Of a stretch of DNA of 64,000 nt, positions 28,313 through 37,214 are shown one piece after another. The stretch spans positions 62,001 through 126,000 of the forward strand of contig NZ_FNPG01000005.1 of the NCBI RefSeq assembly GCF_900107245.1, in the 5' to 3' direction. The notes beneath the pieces are model-generated. The model had not been told where the DNA came from. It did no database searches and worked only from the letters and a program-made list of their open reading frames with translations. Source of the stretch: Lachnobacterium bovis DSM 14045. Its GTDB lineage: Bacteria > Bacillota > Clostridia > Lachnospirales > Lachnospiraceae. Within the stretch, counting starts at the first letter, position 1, and each line of letters opens with the position of its first letter. A program made the position numbers and the translations under genes.

Positions 28313-28363
28313 AAAAATCTCCTTAAGCAGAATAAAACATAGTCTTTTTCCTACTCAAGGAGA
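28313..28363 (-). terminator. Terminator after the decarboxylase operon
   Basis: Arms at 28318-28327 and 28354-28363 form a 10-pair stem (one G-U) on the minus strand, TCTCCTTGAG / CTTAAGGAGA, followed by TTTTTA. It lies 25 bases after the stop of the alpha-subunit gene. Confidence 0.7.
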
Positions 28364-28387
28364 ACCCAATATACTAATATTTAATTC

Positions 28388-29809
28388 TTAAACAGGATAT
28401 GATCCTGATTTTGTATCGGCAACTTTTTCATCCACGCCTTTTTGCTGTGCTTGTCTATATTTGAAGAAATCAGTTGCAACTTGTGGAAATAGAGCATATG
28501 ACAATACATCTTCATCTTGCTGTTTCCATTGTTTCATTTCGTTCTCAATAGTTGCTAATTCTGGTTCAATTAAGTCAGCAGGTCTACAAGTAATTGTATT
28601 TGCTTTTTCTTCTTCACTTAGTACTTTATCAACAACTTCTTGATTAAATGGTTTAACAGTTTTACCATATTTTCCCATTAATACGTCTTTTGTCTCTTTT
28701 GTAGCTACTTTATACCTTTCTCCCATCAAAACATTGAATACTGCCTGTGTTCCAACTATTTGGGATGAAGGAGTTACTAGTGGTGGCTCTCCTAAGTCTT
28801 TTCGTACTCTAGGGACTTCAGCAAGAACCTCTTCATACTTATCTTCAGCTCCTTGCTCCTTTAATTGTGAAAGCAAATTTGATAACATTCCGCCTGGCAC
28901 CTGATATAAAAGAGTCTTAATATTAACACCTAGAACTTTTGGATTTAGCAAACCTGATTGCAAAGAATCTTCTCTTATCGTTCTAAAATAATCAGCAATT
29001 TCTGCTAATTTTTTTTGATCTAATCCAGTATCATATTGCGAACCTTTTAAAGTTTCAACCATAACTTCAGTTGCCGGTTGAGATGTTCCAAGTGCAAATG
29101 GCGACATGGCTGTATCTATAATGTCACATCCTGCTTCTACCGCCTTAAGAAGTGTCATAGAAGCAACCCCAGATGTATAATGAGTATGCAATTCAATTGG
29201 AATCTCAACGGTTTCTTTCAATGCTCTAACTAACTCATCCGCTTTATAAGGTACCAATAATCCAGCCATATCTTTAATACACAATGAATTAGCTCCCATA
29301 TCTTCTACCCTTTTTGCTATTTCCTTCCAATAATCTAGAGTATATGCATCACCTAAAGTATATGAAAGAGCGACTTGAGCATGACCTTTTTCTTTATTTG
29401 TTGCATCAACAGCTGTCTGTAAGTTTCTCAAATCATTAAAGCAATCGAAAATTCGAATAATATCAATTCCGTTTGCTATTGATTTTTTCACAAAATATTC
29501 AACAACATCATCTGCATATGGACGATAACCTAAAATATTTTGTCCACGGAATAACATTTGTAATTTTGTATTCTTAAATCCATCTCTTAATTTTCTTAGA
29601 CGGTCCCAAGGATCTTCTTTTAAAAATCTTAAACAGGCATCAAATGTGGCTCCACCCCAACATTCCACAGCATGATATCCAACCTGATCCATTTTTTCAA
29701 CAATAGGTAACATCTGCTCTGTTGTCATTCTTGTTGCAATCATTGACTGGTGAGCATCTCTTAGTATTGTTTCTGTTATTTTAACTTTTTTATTTGTTTT
29801 AGTTTCCAT
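28388..29809 (-). CDS. oadA: Oxaloacetate/pyruvate carboxyltransferase, decarboxylase alpha subunit
   Basis: A 473-residue carboxyltransferase of the pyruvate carboxylase/OadA (5S) family. The barrel starts KITETILRDAHQSMIATRMT with the metal ligand Asp; SLCIKDMAGLL carries the lysine that is carbamylated at the metal, and ELHTHYTSGVASM the histidine ligands. It has no C-terminal biotin domain, as the carrier is encoded separately in the same operon. The likely role is transfer of a carboxyl group between oxaloacetate and biotin. It is the last gene of the operon and its ATG has AGGAGGAG. Confidence 0.93.
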   Translation of the reverse strand: METKTNKKVKITETILRDAHQSMIATRMTTEQMLPIVEKMDQVGYHAVECWGGATFDACLRFLKEDPWDRLRKLRDGFKNTKLQMLFRGQNILGYRPYADDVVEYFVKKSIANGIDIIRIFDCFNDLRNLQTAVDATNKEKGHAQVALSYTLGDAYTLDYWKEIAKRVEDMGANSLCIKDMAGLLVPYKADELVRALKETVEIPIELHTHYTSGVASMTLLKAVEAGCDIIDTAMSPFALGTSQPATEVMVETLKGSQYDTGLDQKKLAEIADYFRTIREDSLQSGLLNPKVLGVNIKTLLYQVPGGMLSNLLSQLKEQGAEDKYEEVLAEVPRVRKDLGEPPLVTPSSQIVGTQAVFNVLMGERYKVATKETKDVLMGKYGKTVKPFNQEVVDKVLSEEEKANTITCRPADLIEPELATIENEMKQWKQQDEDVLSYALFPQVATDFFKYRQAQQKGVDEKVADTKSGSYPV

Positions 29810-29825
29810 TTTCTCCTCCTAAAGA

Positions 29826-30977
29826 TTAGTTAATTCCAAAAATTGCCATAAAGCAACCTGCTGCAATAGCGGTTCCAATAACACCAGCAACGTTTGGTCC
29901 CATTGCATGCATTAACAAGAAATTAGTTGGATCAGCTTCTGCACCAACTTTTTGAGATTGTCTTGCTGCCATCGGAACGGCTGATACTCCTGCAGAGCCA
30001 ATTAATGGATTTATCTTTCCTTTTGTAATAAAACATAATAATTTTCCAAATAATACCCCCGCAGCTGTACCTATACCGAATGCTATTAAACCTAATAATA
30101 CAATTCTAATTGTATCAAGATTTAAAAATGATTCAGCACTTGTTGTTGCACCTACTGAAGTACCTAGTAAAATTACAACGATATACATTAAAGCATTTGA
30201 AGCTGTCTCCTGAAGTTGTCTAACTACACCACTTTCTCTAAATAAATTTCCTAACATTAACATACCAACTAATGGTGCTGTTGTAGGTAATAGCAAACAT
30301 ACAATAATTGTTACAACAATTGGAAATATAATTTTTTCTCTTTTACTTACCGGTCTAAGATTTTCCATATGAATTTTTCTTTCTTCTTCTGTTGTAAGTA
30401 ACCTCATAATTGGTGGTTGAATCAATGGAACAAGTGACATATATGAATATGCCGCGACGGCGATCGGTCCCATCAAAGAAGACTGTCCCAACTTTCCGGC
30501 AAGGAAAATAGATGTTGGTCCATCAGCTCCTCCTATGATTGAAATCGCTGCTGCTGCCTTGTCATTAAACCCTAATGCAATTGCAAAGAAATAAGCACCA
30601 AATATACCAAATTGTGCTGCTGCTCCTAATAAAAAACTAATTGGATTAGCAATTAATGGGCCAAAGTCCGTCATTGCTCCAACACCTAAGAAAATCAACG
30701 AAGGTAGTATAGACCATTCATCTAACTGGTAAAAATAATATAATAATCCGCCTGTACCATTTTTTGAATTTGCTGGATTCAAAATAATATCCGGATAAAT
30801 ATTAACCAACAGCATTCCAAATGCAATAGGTACTAATAACAATGGCTCATACTCTTTTTTTATAGCAAAATAAAGTAAAACACATGCTATTAATATCATT
30901 ATGTAATTGCCAACAGTAAGGTTAAAAAAGGCGGTTTGATGTAATAAATTATTTAAAATATCGCCAAGATTATTCAC
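29826..30977 (-). CDS. oadB: Sodium-translocating decarboxylase beta subunit
   Basis: A 383-residue membrane protein with about ten hydrophobic segments. It decarboxylates carboxybiotin while moving Na+ out of the cell. The family motif [16 protein letters not shown] and the C-terminal [16 protein letters not shown] and [19 protein letters not shown] segments are clear. It begins with GTG, preceded by GGGGG at good spacing. Position between the biotin carrier and alpha subunit genes fits a shared complex. Confidence 0.95.
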   Translation of the reverse strand: MNNLGDILNNLLHQTAFFNLTVGNYIMILIACVLLYFAIKKEYEPLLLVPIAFGMLLVNIYPDIILNPANSKNGTGGLLYYFYQLDEWSILPSLIFLGVGAMTDFGPLIANPISFLLGAAAQFGIFGAYFFAIALGFNDKAAAAISIIGGADGPTSIFLAGKLGQSSLMGPIAVAAYSYMSLVPLIQPPIMRLLTTEEERKIHMENLRPVSKREKIIFPIVVTIIVCLLLPTTAPLVGMLMLGNLFRESGVVRQLQETASNALMYIVVILLGTSVGATTSAESFLNLDTIRIVLLGLIAFGIGTAAGVLFGKLLCFITKGKINPLIGSAGVSAVPMAARQSQKVGAEADPTNFLLMHAMGPNVAGVIGTAIAAGCFMAIFGIN

Positions 30978-30996
30978 AATTTTTCCCCCTTACATA

Positions 30997-31368
30997 TTAT
31001 TCGTTTAATGTAGCTAAAATTGCACCAACTTCAACCTGATCTCCAACTTTTACGTCAATACTAGCTACTGTTCCATCACATGGAGCAACTACTGGAGTTT
31101 CCATTTTCATTATTTCTAATATCAATACAGTATCTCCTGCTTTTACTGAGTCTGATACATTTTTTTCAATTTTAAATACTTTACCAGCCGCTTTTGCATC
31201 AATTTTTACACTTCCTGCTCCAGTTGCTCTTGGTTTTTCTGTTGGTGCTGTTTTAGTAGCTTTAACAGTTGGTCTATTACTTGTTCTATTTATAACCGCA
31301 CATTCACCTTTTTCCTCTACAGTCACATCATATACGTTTCCATTAACTGTAATTGTATAATTCTTCAT
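30997..31368 (-). CDS. Biotin carrier protein of the decarboxylase
   Basis: A 123-residue biotinyl protein. The N-terminal 50 residues are a linker rich in Thr, Lys and Pro. The C-terminal biotinyl domain holds EIMKMETPVV with the biotinylated Lys at residue 88. The ATG at 31368 has GGAGG upstream; an earlier in-frame start lies within that region. It would shuttle CO2 as carboxybiotin between the cytoplasmic carboxyltransferases and the membrane beta subunit. Gamma-subunit family protein is encoded just before it. Confidence 0.94.
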   Translation of the reverse strand: MKNYTITVNGNVYDVTVEEKGECAVINRTSNRPTVKATKTAPTEKPRATGAGSVKIDAKAAGKVFKIEKNVSDSVKAGDTVLILEIMKMETPVVAPCDGTVASIDVKVGDQVEVGAILATLNE

Positions 31369-31397
31369 TTTTTTTAATCCTCCTAAAATCAAAATTT

Positions 31398-32105
31398 TTA
31401 ACGTCTCTTTATTTTCCTTACTACAAAATCATTTGTAGGAATTTGTTCATATGAAGCAATAGCAGCTGCAATTACAGCAACTAACTCTGTATCTTCAATC
31501 AAATCTTCTTTATCTTCAAAAACTTCTTGCTCAACTGGTTGTGAAATAGATTCTTTATCCTTCTTTGGTTTATCACCAAGAAATTTAAAACAAGATATTA
31601 TTATGCTTATAACTGTAAGCATTGCAAACACAATTAGTACTGAAACAATTGTATTTCTACCTGCACTCTTTAATTTTTCTCCTAAAGAATAAATTGGATT
31701 AAATGAAAAATCTTTAAGTTTCATTGTATTATAATCATAAATCACTTGATACTCTATATCTCTTTTTGATGTCCTTAAAGTATACTTCGTAGTAAGAGTA
31801 TCTCCTGCCTTTGAAATATGAAAATCTCCAATTTCTTTAGATTCTCCGTACTTGTCTTTCATTTCTTTCCATTTTTTTGCAGATTCTAAAACACTTCCAC
31901 TTAATTGTCCACTTTTCTCAAGTTCACTTAAATTACCCTGATCAACAATTTTATTTACTTCAGAAAGTATTGTTATTCCCTGATTTTTCAAATCATTATA
32001 TGAATAGCCATTGTAGTTTGTCGATTTTTCATCCTGAAATTCACAAGCACAAAAAGAGAACATCATAATAATCATTGTAACGAAAATAAGTAATCTTTTT
32101 TTCAT
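31398..32105 (-). CDS. OadG-family gamma subunit with an extra lipoprotein-like N-terminal domain
   Basis: A 235-residue protein. Residues 1-21 look like a lipoprotein signal (MKKRLLIFVTMIIMMFSFCA then C). Residues 22-145 are a hydrophilic domain resembling the DUF3887-like type. A membrane helix follows at about 150-175, and the C-terminus (VAVIAAAIASYEQ...VRKIKRR) matches the tail of decarboxylase gamma subunits. Gamma subunits usually are 80-120 residues with only the helix and tail, so this is a longer form. The ATG at 32105 was chosen because the sequence reads as a signal peptide from there. It sits between the carboxyltransferase and biotin carrier genes. Confidence 0.8.
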   Translation of the reverse strand: MKKRLLIFVTMIIMMFSFCACEFQDEKSTNYNGYSYNDLKNQGITILSEVNKIVDQGNLSELEKSGQLSGSVLESAKKWKEMKDKYGESKEIGDFHISKAGDTLTTKYTLRTSKRDIEYQVIYDYNTMKLKDFSFNPIYSLGEKLKSAGRNTIVSVLIVFAMLTVISIIISCFKFLGDKPKKDKESISQPVEQEVFEDKEDLIEDTELVAVIAAAIASYEQIPTNDFVVRKIKRR

Positions 32106-32159
32106 TTTCAGCTCACCTTTCTTGTTTATTCTTAACATTTGATTACCTCGATTTTTCTC

Positions 32160-33566
32160 TTAAAATGTGTTTTTTGTATACAACATTTCAAAAAACGCAA
32201 TCAAATATTTTCTTGTTTCATCAGGCTTAATTATTTTATCAATATAACCCCTTCTAGCTGCTGAAACAGCATCGTTCTGAAGAGAACTATATTCTTCCTT
32301 CTTCTCGTTTAATGTTGCTGAATCTTCATTTGAATACATTATCTTAACAGCCATGTCTGCATCCATAGTTCCAACTTTTGCACCTTCCCATGCTAAAACT
32401 ATATCAGAGCCAAGAGCCTTTGAATTCATATAAATATAAGGACTTCCAAAGCACTTGTCTGTTATAAGATTAATTTTTGGCACATCTGACCTAGTCAACT
32501 CTTTTACAACTTTCAATATACATCTTGTAAAATTTGATTCATTATACAAATCTGCCTTAATGCCATTTGTATTTGATATTGTTAAAATTGGAATTGAAAA
32601 ATTTGAACAATATTCAATAAAATCAGACATTTTTTCACACAATTCTGCCGTCAGTTTTCCATCAAATCTATTTATATTTTTTCCCTCTTCATCTAAATTT
32701 GCAATATTATTTGCAATTGTTCCTACAACCATTCCATTTAACTGAATAAATCCTGTTACAACATTCTTTGCAAAAAGAGTTTTAGTTTCAAAAAATATGT
32801 TATCATCCGCTATTTCTTCAACTAAATTATGTCCATATTCAACATGATCTGAAATATTTGTACATAATCTATTCAAATCATCGGTACCTTCTCCAATATA
32901 AATATCACTTTCATTGTTTAATGGCAAGAAGCCAATCATTTGTCTAATATCATGATAAATTGATTCTTCATCTTCCACTTTATCAATTATTCCGTTATTT
33001 TCAGCTTGATAAATTGGACAAGCAGTATTCTTTTTTTCTTTATAGTTGTTTATAATTGCATCAGGTGAATTCAAAAAAAACTCAACCTTTTCATCAGCAA
33101 ACACAAAATCTGACATACCTGCAACAGTTGTCATGACCCCTGCACATCTTCCGAAAACAGCTAAATATTGTGGAATAATTCCTTTACATTTAGACTGCAT
33201 TGAAATAATTTTTCCAATTGCCTCTAAAGCATCAACCGATTCTTGCAATCTTACTCCAACACTATCAATAAATCCTATAATTGGAGCACGCATTTTCAAA
33301 GCCATTTCATACAGCTTACAGATTTTTATTGCATGCATTTCACCTATTGAACCATTTAAAACACTTGCATCTTGGCTATACACATATACCAAATTTCCAT
33401 CAATCAAACCATATCCCGTTATTACACCATCAGATGGTGTTTTTTCACAGTTAATATTAAAATCTGTGTTACGAGATGTTACTAAAGCACCTATTTCAAC
33501 AAAGCTATTTTCATCAATAACTTTATTTATTCGACGCACTGCGACGTTATAATTTTCGCTACTCAT
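32160..33566 (-). CDS. Acyl-CoA carboxyltransferase (methylmalonyl-CoA/propionyl-CoA type)
   Basis: A 468-residue protein of the carboxyl transferase family that moves CO2 between an acyl-CoA and biotin (12S type). N-terminal and C-terminal crotonase-like halves are visible, including DGVITGYGLIDGNLVYVYSQ, FGRCAGVMTTVAGMSDFVFA, ITDKCFGSPYIYMNSKALGS and the final RRGYIDKIIKPDETRKYLI. The ATG has GGAGG upstream. The best-known relatives are methylmalonyl-CoA decarboxylase alpha and propionyl-CoA carboxylase beta; the match to the classic glycine-rich motifs is loose, so the acyl-CoA substrate is uncertain. It is the first gene of the operon. Confidence 0.87.
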   Translation of the reverse strand: MSSENYNVAVRRINKVIDENSFVEIGALVTSRNTDFNINCEKTPSDGVITGYGLIDGNLVYVYSQDASVLNGSIGEMHAIKICKLYEMALKMRAPIIGFIDSVGVRLQESVDALEAIGKIISMQSKCKGIIPQYLAVFGRCAGVMTTVAGMSDFVFADEKVEFFLNSPDAIINNYKEKKNTACPIYQAENNGIIDKVEDEESIYHDIRQMIGFLPLNNESDIYIGEGTDDLNRLCTNISDHVEYGHNLVEEIADDNIFFETKTLFAKNVVTGFIQLNGMVVGTIANNIANLDEEGKNINRFDGKLTAELCEKMSDFIEYCSNFSIPILTISNTNGIKADLYNESNFTRCILKVVKELTRSDVPKINLITDKCFGSPYIYMNSKALGSDIVLAWEGAKVGTMDADMAVKIMYSNEDSATLNEKKEEYSSLQNDAVSAARRGYIDKIIKPDETRKYLIAFFEMLYTKNTF

Positions 33567-33766
33567 TACACTTCCTCCATACATTTTATATAATTTTGAT
33601 GCTTTAATTATATAATTTTAATGCTTTTTTTTCAATAGTATAATTAATGACGTATTTTAAAGAAATTAATAGTATATTCTGACATTATATTTATAGAAAT
33701 ATATTTCCAGTTTCATCTTAATTTCTTACACTTACTTTATTTTTTTATAAATGAATTCCTTTATAC

Positions 33767-33808
33767 AAAAAAAAGCAAATTCATCACTTTAATTTTGTGT
33801 GAATTTGC
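33767..33808 (-). terminator. Terminator after scpB
   Basis: Arms at 33775-33787 and 33797-33808 form a stem on the minus strand (GCAAATTCACAC with GTGATGAATTTGC, one bulge), followed by eight U. It lies 19 bases beyond the scpB stop. Confidence 0.8.
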
Positions 33809-33826
33809 CTCATAAAATAGAAAGCG

Positions 33827-34393
33827 CTAAATATCTAATTGAATTTGCATTTCTTTTTCCGCTTCTTGTTTAAATTCTTCTATTTGAACCTGATTCAAAA
33901 TTGGAAGTTCATTTAATGATTTTACTCCAAAAACTCTTAAAAACTCTTCAGTAGTTCCAAAAAGTAATGGTCTTCCTGGTGCATCAAGCCTTCCTAACTC
34001 AGACACCAAATTATACTCTATCAATTTACTTATAGCATGTTCACAGGATACACCCCTGATTTTTTCAATTTCCGCTCTCGTAACTGGTTGTTTATATGCT
34101 ATAATTGATAATGTTTCTAATAAAATATCTGATAGTACTCTTTTTTTGGGTTGCTTAGCAATCTTAATTAAATAATCATACATCTGCGTTTTAGTACACA
34201 TCTGATATGAATTTTCTAATTTAACAATTGTAATTCCTCTATCTTCACTCTCTAAATCTTTTTTCATTTCTTCTATAATGTTCTGAGTTTCCTCTTCGCT
34301 TAAATCGATTGCTTTAGAGATTTTTGATAATTCAACTGATTCTCCAATTGTAAATAAAATAGCTTCTATAATGGCTTTATAATTTTTTTTCAT
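33827..34393 (-). CDS. scpB: Segregation and condensation protein ScpB
   Basis: A 188-residue winged-helix protein that forms the SMC-ScpA-ScpB condensin with ScpA. Family motifs are IIEAILFTIGESVELSKIS at the start, LETLSIIAYKQPVTRAEIE, and LGRLDAPGRPLLFGTTEEFLR. It follows scpA by 18 bases and is co-directional. No smc gene is in the window. Confidence 0.96.
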   Translation of the reverse strand: MKKNYKAIIEAILFTIGESVELSKISKAIDLSEEETQNIIEEMKKDLESEDRGITIVKLENSYQMCTKTQMYDYLIKIAKQPKKRVLSDILLETLSIIAYKQPVTRAEIEKIRGVSCEHAISKLIEYNLVSELGRLDAPGRPLLFGTTEEFLRVFGVKSLNELPILNQVQIEEFKQEAEKEMQIQLDI

Positions 34394-34411
34394 GATTATA
34401 AATCCTCTCTA

Positions 34412-35341
34412 TTATTCAAAAGTTTTCGTGTCTTCTAGTACATCATCATTAGTAATTTCTGTAGTAATATTTTTTGATATTTCAGTAGATATATTATTAA
34501 CATCTGAAGAATTAATGTCAACTTCATACTTATCCCTATCATATTTCTTGGTATCAGGATTTATAATATTAACCTCAAAATTCTTCTTCTCTTTAGTATA
34601 AATCTTAGATTCAATACAAATATCTCCAAATATCTCTTCCTGAGAAATATATATCTTTCCACTTTTCATCAATTCTAAAATTGCTAAAAAAGTTACAATA
34701 ATCTCTGTTTTCGAACTTTGTTCCTCTAAAAGATTCTTAAAGCTGAATTTCGATCTATTCAATGCATAATTCTCGACATATAACATCTTTTCTTCTAATG
34801 AAAACTCTTCTTTTTCAATCTTTCCAAATTTCGATCTAATTGGGTCAACTTTATCGACCTGCTTTTTCATAACATCTTTAAAAATCTTATTTAACTTTTG
34901 TAATGTTATTCCTTTCACCAATTCGTCAAGATTGACTGGTTCTTCATAACTTTTTACTTCTTCTGGAATAGTTGGTTTTTTATACATCGATTTTTCAGCA
35001 TCAATCTGCCTATCTTTTAATTCATATGCCATATATTTATACATCTTATACTCTAACAACTGCTGAACTAATTCTTCACGAGGATCAACTTCTTCCTCAT
35101 CTTCATTTTTCTTTTTGGGTAAAAGCATTTTTGCCTTAATTGACAATAAAGTTGCTGCCATCACTAAAAATTCACTCATTACCTCAAGATCTCTTTGACG
35201 CATTTCATCGATATACTCCATGTATTGATCAGTAATCTCCACAATTGGAATATCATATATATTTACTTTATTTTTTTCTAAAAGATATAAAAGCAAGTCT
35301 AGTGGTCCTTCGAAGACTTGTAATTTTACTGTCATTTCCAT
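34412..35341 (-). CDS. scpA: Segregation and condensation protein ScpA
   Basis: The kleisin subunit of condensin. The N-terminal VKLQVFEGPLDLLLYLLEKN and IYDIPIVEITDQYMEYI are diagnostic. The C-terminal winged helix (FLAILELMKSGKIYISQEE) is followed by about 70 Asp/Asn/Thr-rich residues, so at 309 residues it is longer than the usual 250. The first ATG (35341) has AAGGAG at 10 bases; a second ATG two codons on is also possible. Confidence 0.95.
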   Translation of the reverse strand: MEMTVKLQVFEGPLDLLLYLLEKNKVNIYDIPIVEITDQYMEYIDEMRQRDLEVMSEFLVMAATLLSIKAKMLLPKKKNEDEEEVDPREELVQQLLEYKMYKYMAYELKDRQIDAEKSMYKKPTIPEEVKSYEEPVNLDELVKGITLQKLNKIFKDVMKKQVDKVDPIRSKFGKIEKEEFSLEEKMLYVENYALNRSKFSFKNLLEEQSSKTEIIVTFLAILELMKSGKIYISQEEIFGDICIESKIYTKEKKNFEVNIINPDTKKYDRDKYEVDINSSDVNNISTEISKNITTEITNDDVLEDTKTFE

Positions 35342-35473
35342 GGAATAAAATCTCCTTGTTTGTTACTTTATTTTACATTACTTGTAATTTGTTTTTTTCA
35401 TTATTATTTCTATTGCTTTTACTTTATTTCTTCTATTGCTTTCACATTATTTTTGTATTATTGCCCAAATTAA

Positions 35474-37033
35474 CTATAGCAATGGAGCAAAAGCCCTCAA
35501 AATACTTTGTAAAAATCTAATACAATAATCTCTTCTCTTTGTAAATTCTAGTGTAACTTTATCACATACAGCAAAAGTTTCAATAAAATCCTGTTTTAAA
35601 TGTTCTATAGCACTACACTTATACATTAAAACAGCACTTTCATAATGCAAAAAAAAGCTTCTAAAATCAAAATTTATAGTACCTACAACACCATATTTGC
35701 CATCACAAATACAACATTTTGCATGAACAAATCCCGGACTATATTGAAAAATCTTTACTCCGCCTTCAATTAGAGGTTCATACGATGATTGAGTTGCTAA
35801 AAATACCATTTTTTTGTCTGGAATACCTGGTGTAATAATCCTAACATCAACACCACTCTTAGCAGCATTTACTAAAGCCTTATTCATTTCTGAATCAATA
35901 ATTAAATATGGTGTAAAAATATATACATATTTTTTTGCATTATTTATAACGTTAAGATAAACATTTTCTCCAACCGTTTCATAGTCTAATGGCGAATCTG
36001 CATATGGTAAAAGAAAAGCATCTTCTTTTCTATTCTCAATCTTATTATAAGACTCTAATTTGCTCTTTGAAAATTCAATATACTCTGTAGGATCTTCCAA
36101 TGTCTCTTTAATAAAATTCCACATTTCTAAAAACATAACCGTAGAATTCACAACTGCTTTACCTGTAAATTTAATCCCTGCATCTTTCCAATAGCCAAAG
36201 CGTTCTACTCTATTAATATACTCATCTGCCAAATTAAATCCACCTGTATATGCAATTTTTCCATCAATGATAACATTTTTTCTATGGTCTCTATTATTCA
36301 TAACAACAGAAACAATTGGTTTGAATTTATTAAATTGAGCGAATTGAATTCCAAATTTTGACAATTCTTTCCAATCTTTTGTTTTCATAGTATTTATACA
36401 GCCAATATCATCATAGATAAATCTTACTTCCACACCCTGTTTTATCTTTTTTTTCAAGATATCCATAAGTCTATCTAACATATACCCTTTATCTACTATG
36501 AAAAACTCTATAAAAACAAATTTTTGAGCCTTGTCAATATCCAAAAGCATCTCCTCGAACAATTCTCTAATGTTCGAATAATACTTCGCCTCATCAGATT
36601 TATAAATTGGATAATGTCCGTAGTTTTTCATGTATTTAGCTAACTTATACGCATTTTTACTGTCTCTTAACTTTAGAAGCTCTGCATCAGACTTTTCTCC
36701 CATTAAAAACTTCTTATAATAGTTATGAGTCTTACTTAATTTTTCGCGAGTCTTTTTAGTTAGTTCTGATCGTCCAAAAATGAAATAGCACATACAACCT
36801 AAAATAGGGACTAATACTATAAACAACATCCATGACATTTTATTGTATACTTGCGTTTTTTTATTTAAAACAATAAATGCAATTATTATAGCCATAACAT
36901 GTGCACCAATGCTTACATATTTATATCTCTCTTCTAAAACATAAACCCAGAGAACTATCCAATTTAACTGAATAACAATGGATAATAAAGTTAATGTTAA
37001 TATGCCAAATATTTTATTCAGAATTTTTTTCAA
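35474..37033 (-). CDS. cls: Cardiolipin synthase
   Basis: A 519-residue membrane enzyme joining phosphatidylglycerol molecules into cardiolipin. Two N-terminal membrane helices and a third hydrophobic segment (PLDc_N domain, residues 1-85) precede two phospholipase D motifs: HRKNVIIDG in the middle and HAKCCICDG in the C-terminal half. I chose TTG at 37033 because GAGGTGG lies five bases before it; another TTG six codons earlier would place that site inside the gene. The gene is alone between scpA and pnp. Confidence 0.93.
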   Translation of the reverse strand: MKKILNKIFGILTLTLLSIVIQLNWIVLWVYVLEERYKYVSIGAHVMAIIIAFIVLNKKTQVYNKMSWMLFIVLVPILGCMCYFIFGRSELTKKTREKLSKTHNYYKKFLMGEKSDAELLKLRDSKNAYKLAKYMKNYGHYPIYKSDEAKYYSNIRELFEEMLLDIDKAQKFVFIEFFIVDKGYMLDRLMDILKKKIKQGVEVRFIYDDIGCINTMKTKDWKELSKFGIQFAQFNKFKPIVSVVMNNRDHRKNVIIDGKIAYTGGFNLADEYINRVERFGYWKDAGIKFTGKAVVNSTVMFLEMWNFIKETLEDPTEYIEFSKSKLESYNKIENRKEDAFLLPYADSPLDYETVGENVYLNVINNAKKYVYIFTPYLIIDSEMNKALVNAAKSGVDVRIITPGIPDKKMVFLATQSSYEPLIEGGVKIFQYSPGFVHAKCCICDGKYGVVGTINFDFRSFFLHYESAVLMYKCSAIEHLKQDFIETFAVCDKVTLEFTKRRDYCIRFLQSILRAFAPLL

Positions 37034-37112
37034 ACAAGCCACCTCTTTCAATTTTTCATTGTAAAGGATTTACATTTTTAACGCAAGTAAAAAAATACCA
37101 ACTGAAATATTT

Positions 37113-37150
37113 AAAAAACTACGTAATTAAGACTATAATTACGTAGTTTT
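37113..37150 (-). terminator. Terminator after pnp
   Basis: A perfect 15-pair stem, arms 37115-37129 and 37136-37150, with a six-base loop. On the minus strand it is followed by six U. It lies second after the pnp stop, behind another hairpin. Confidence 0.85.
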
Positions 37151-37155
37151 ACTGC

Positions 37156-37191
37156 AATGCATACGAATTACAACTTCAATTCGTATGCATT
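37156..37191 (-). repeat. Perfect 14-pair inverted repeat downstream of pnp
   Basis: Arms at 37156-37169 (AATGCATACGAATT) and 37178-37191 pair perfectly around an eight-base loop. No U run follows. It lies between the pnp stop and the terminator, and may protect the 3' end of the mRNA from exonucleases or act as part of the terminator. Confidence 0.75.
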
Positions 37192-37214
37192 ATTAATCAA
37201 ACATTACTCTAAAA

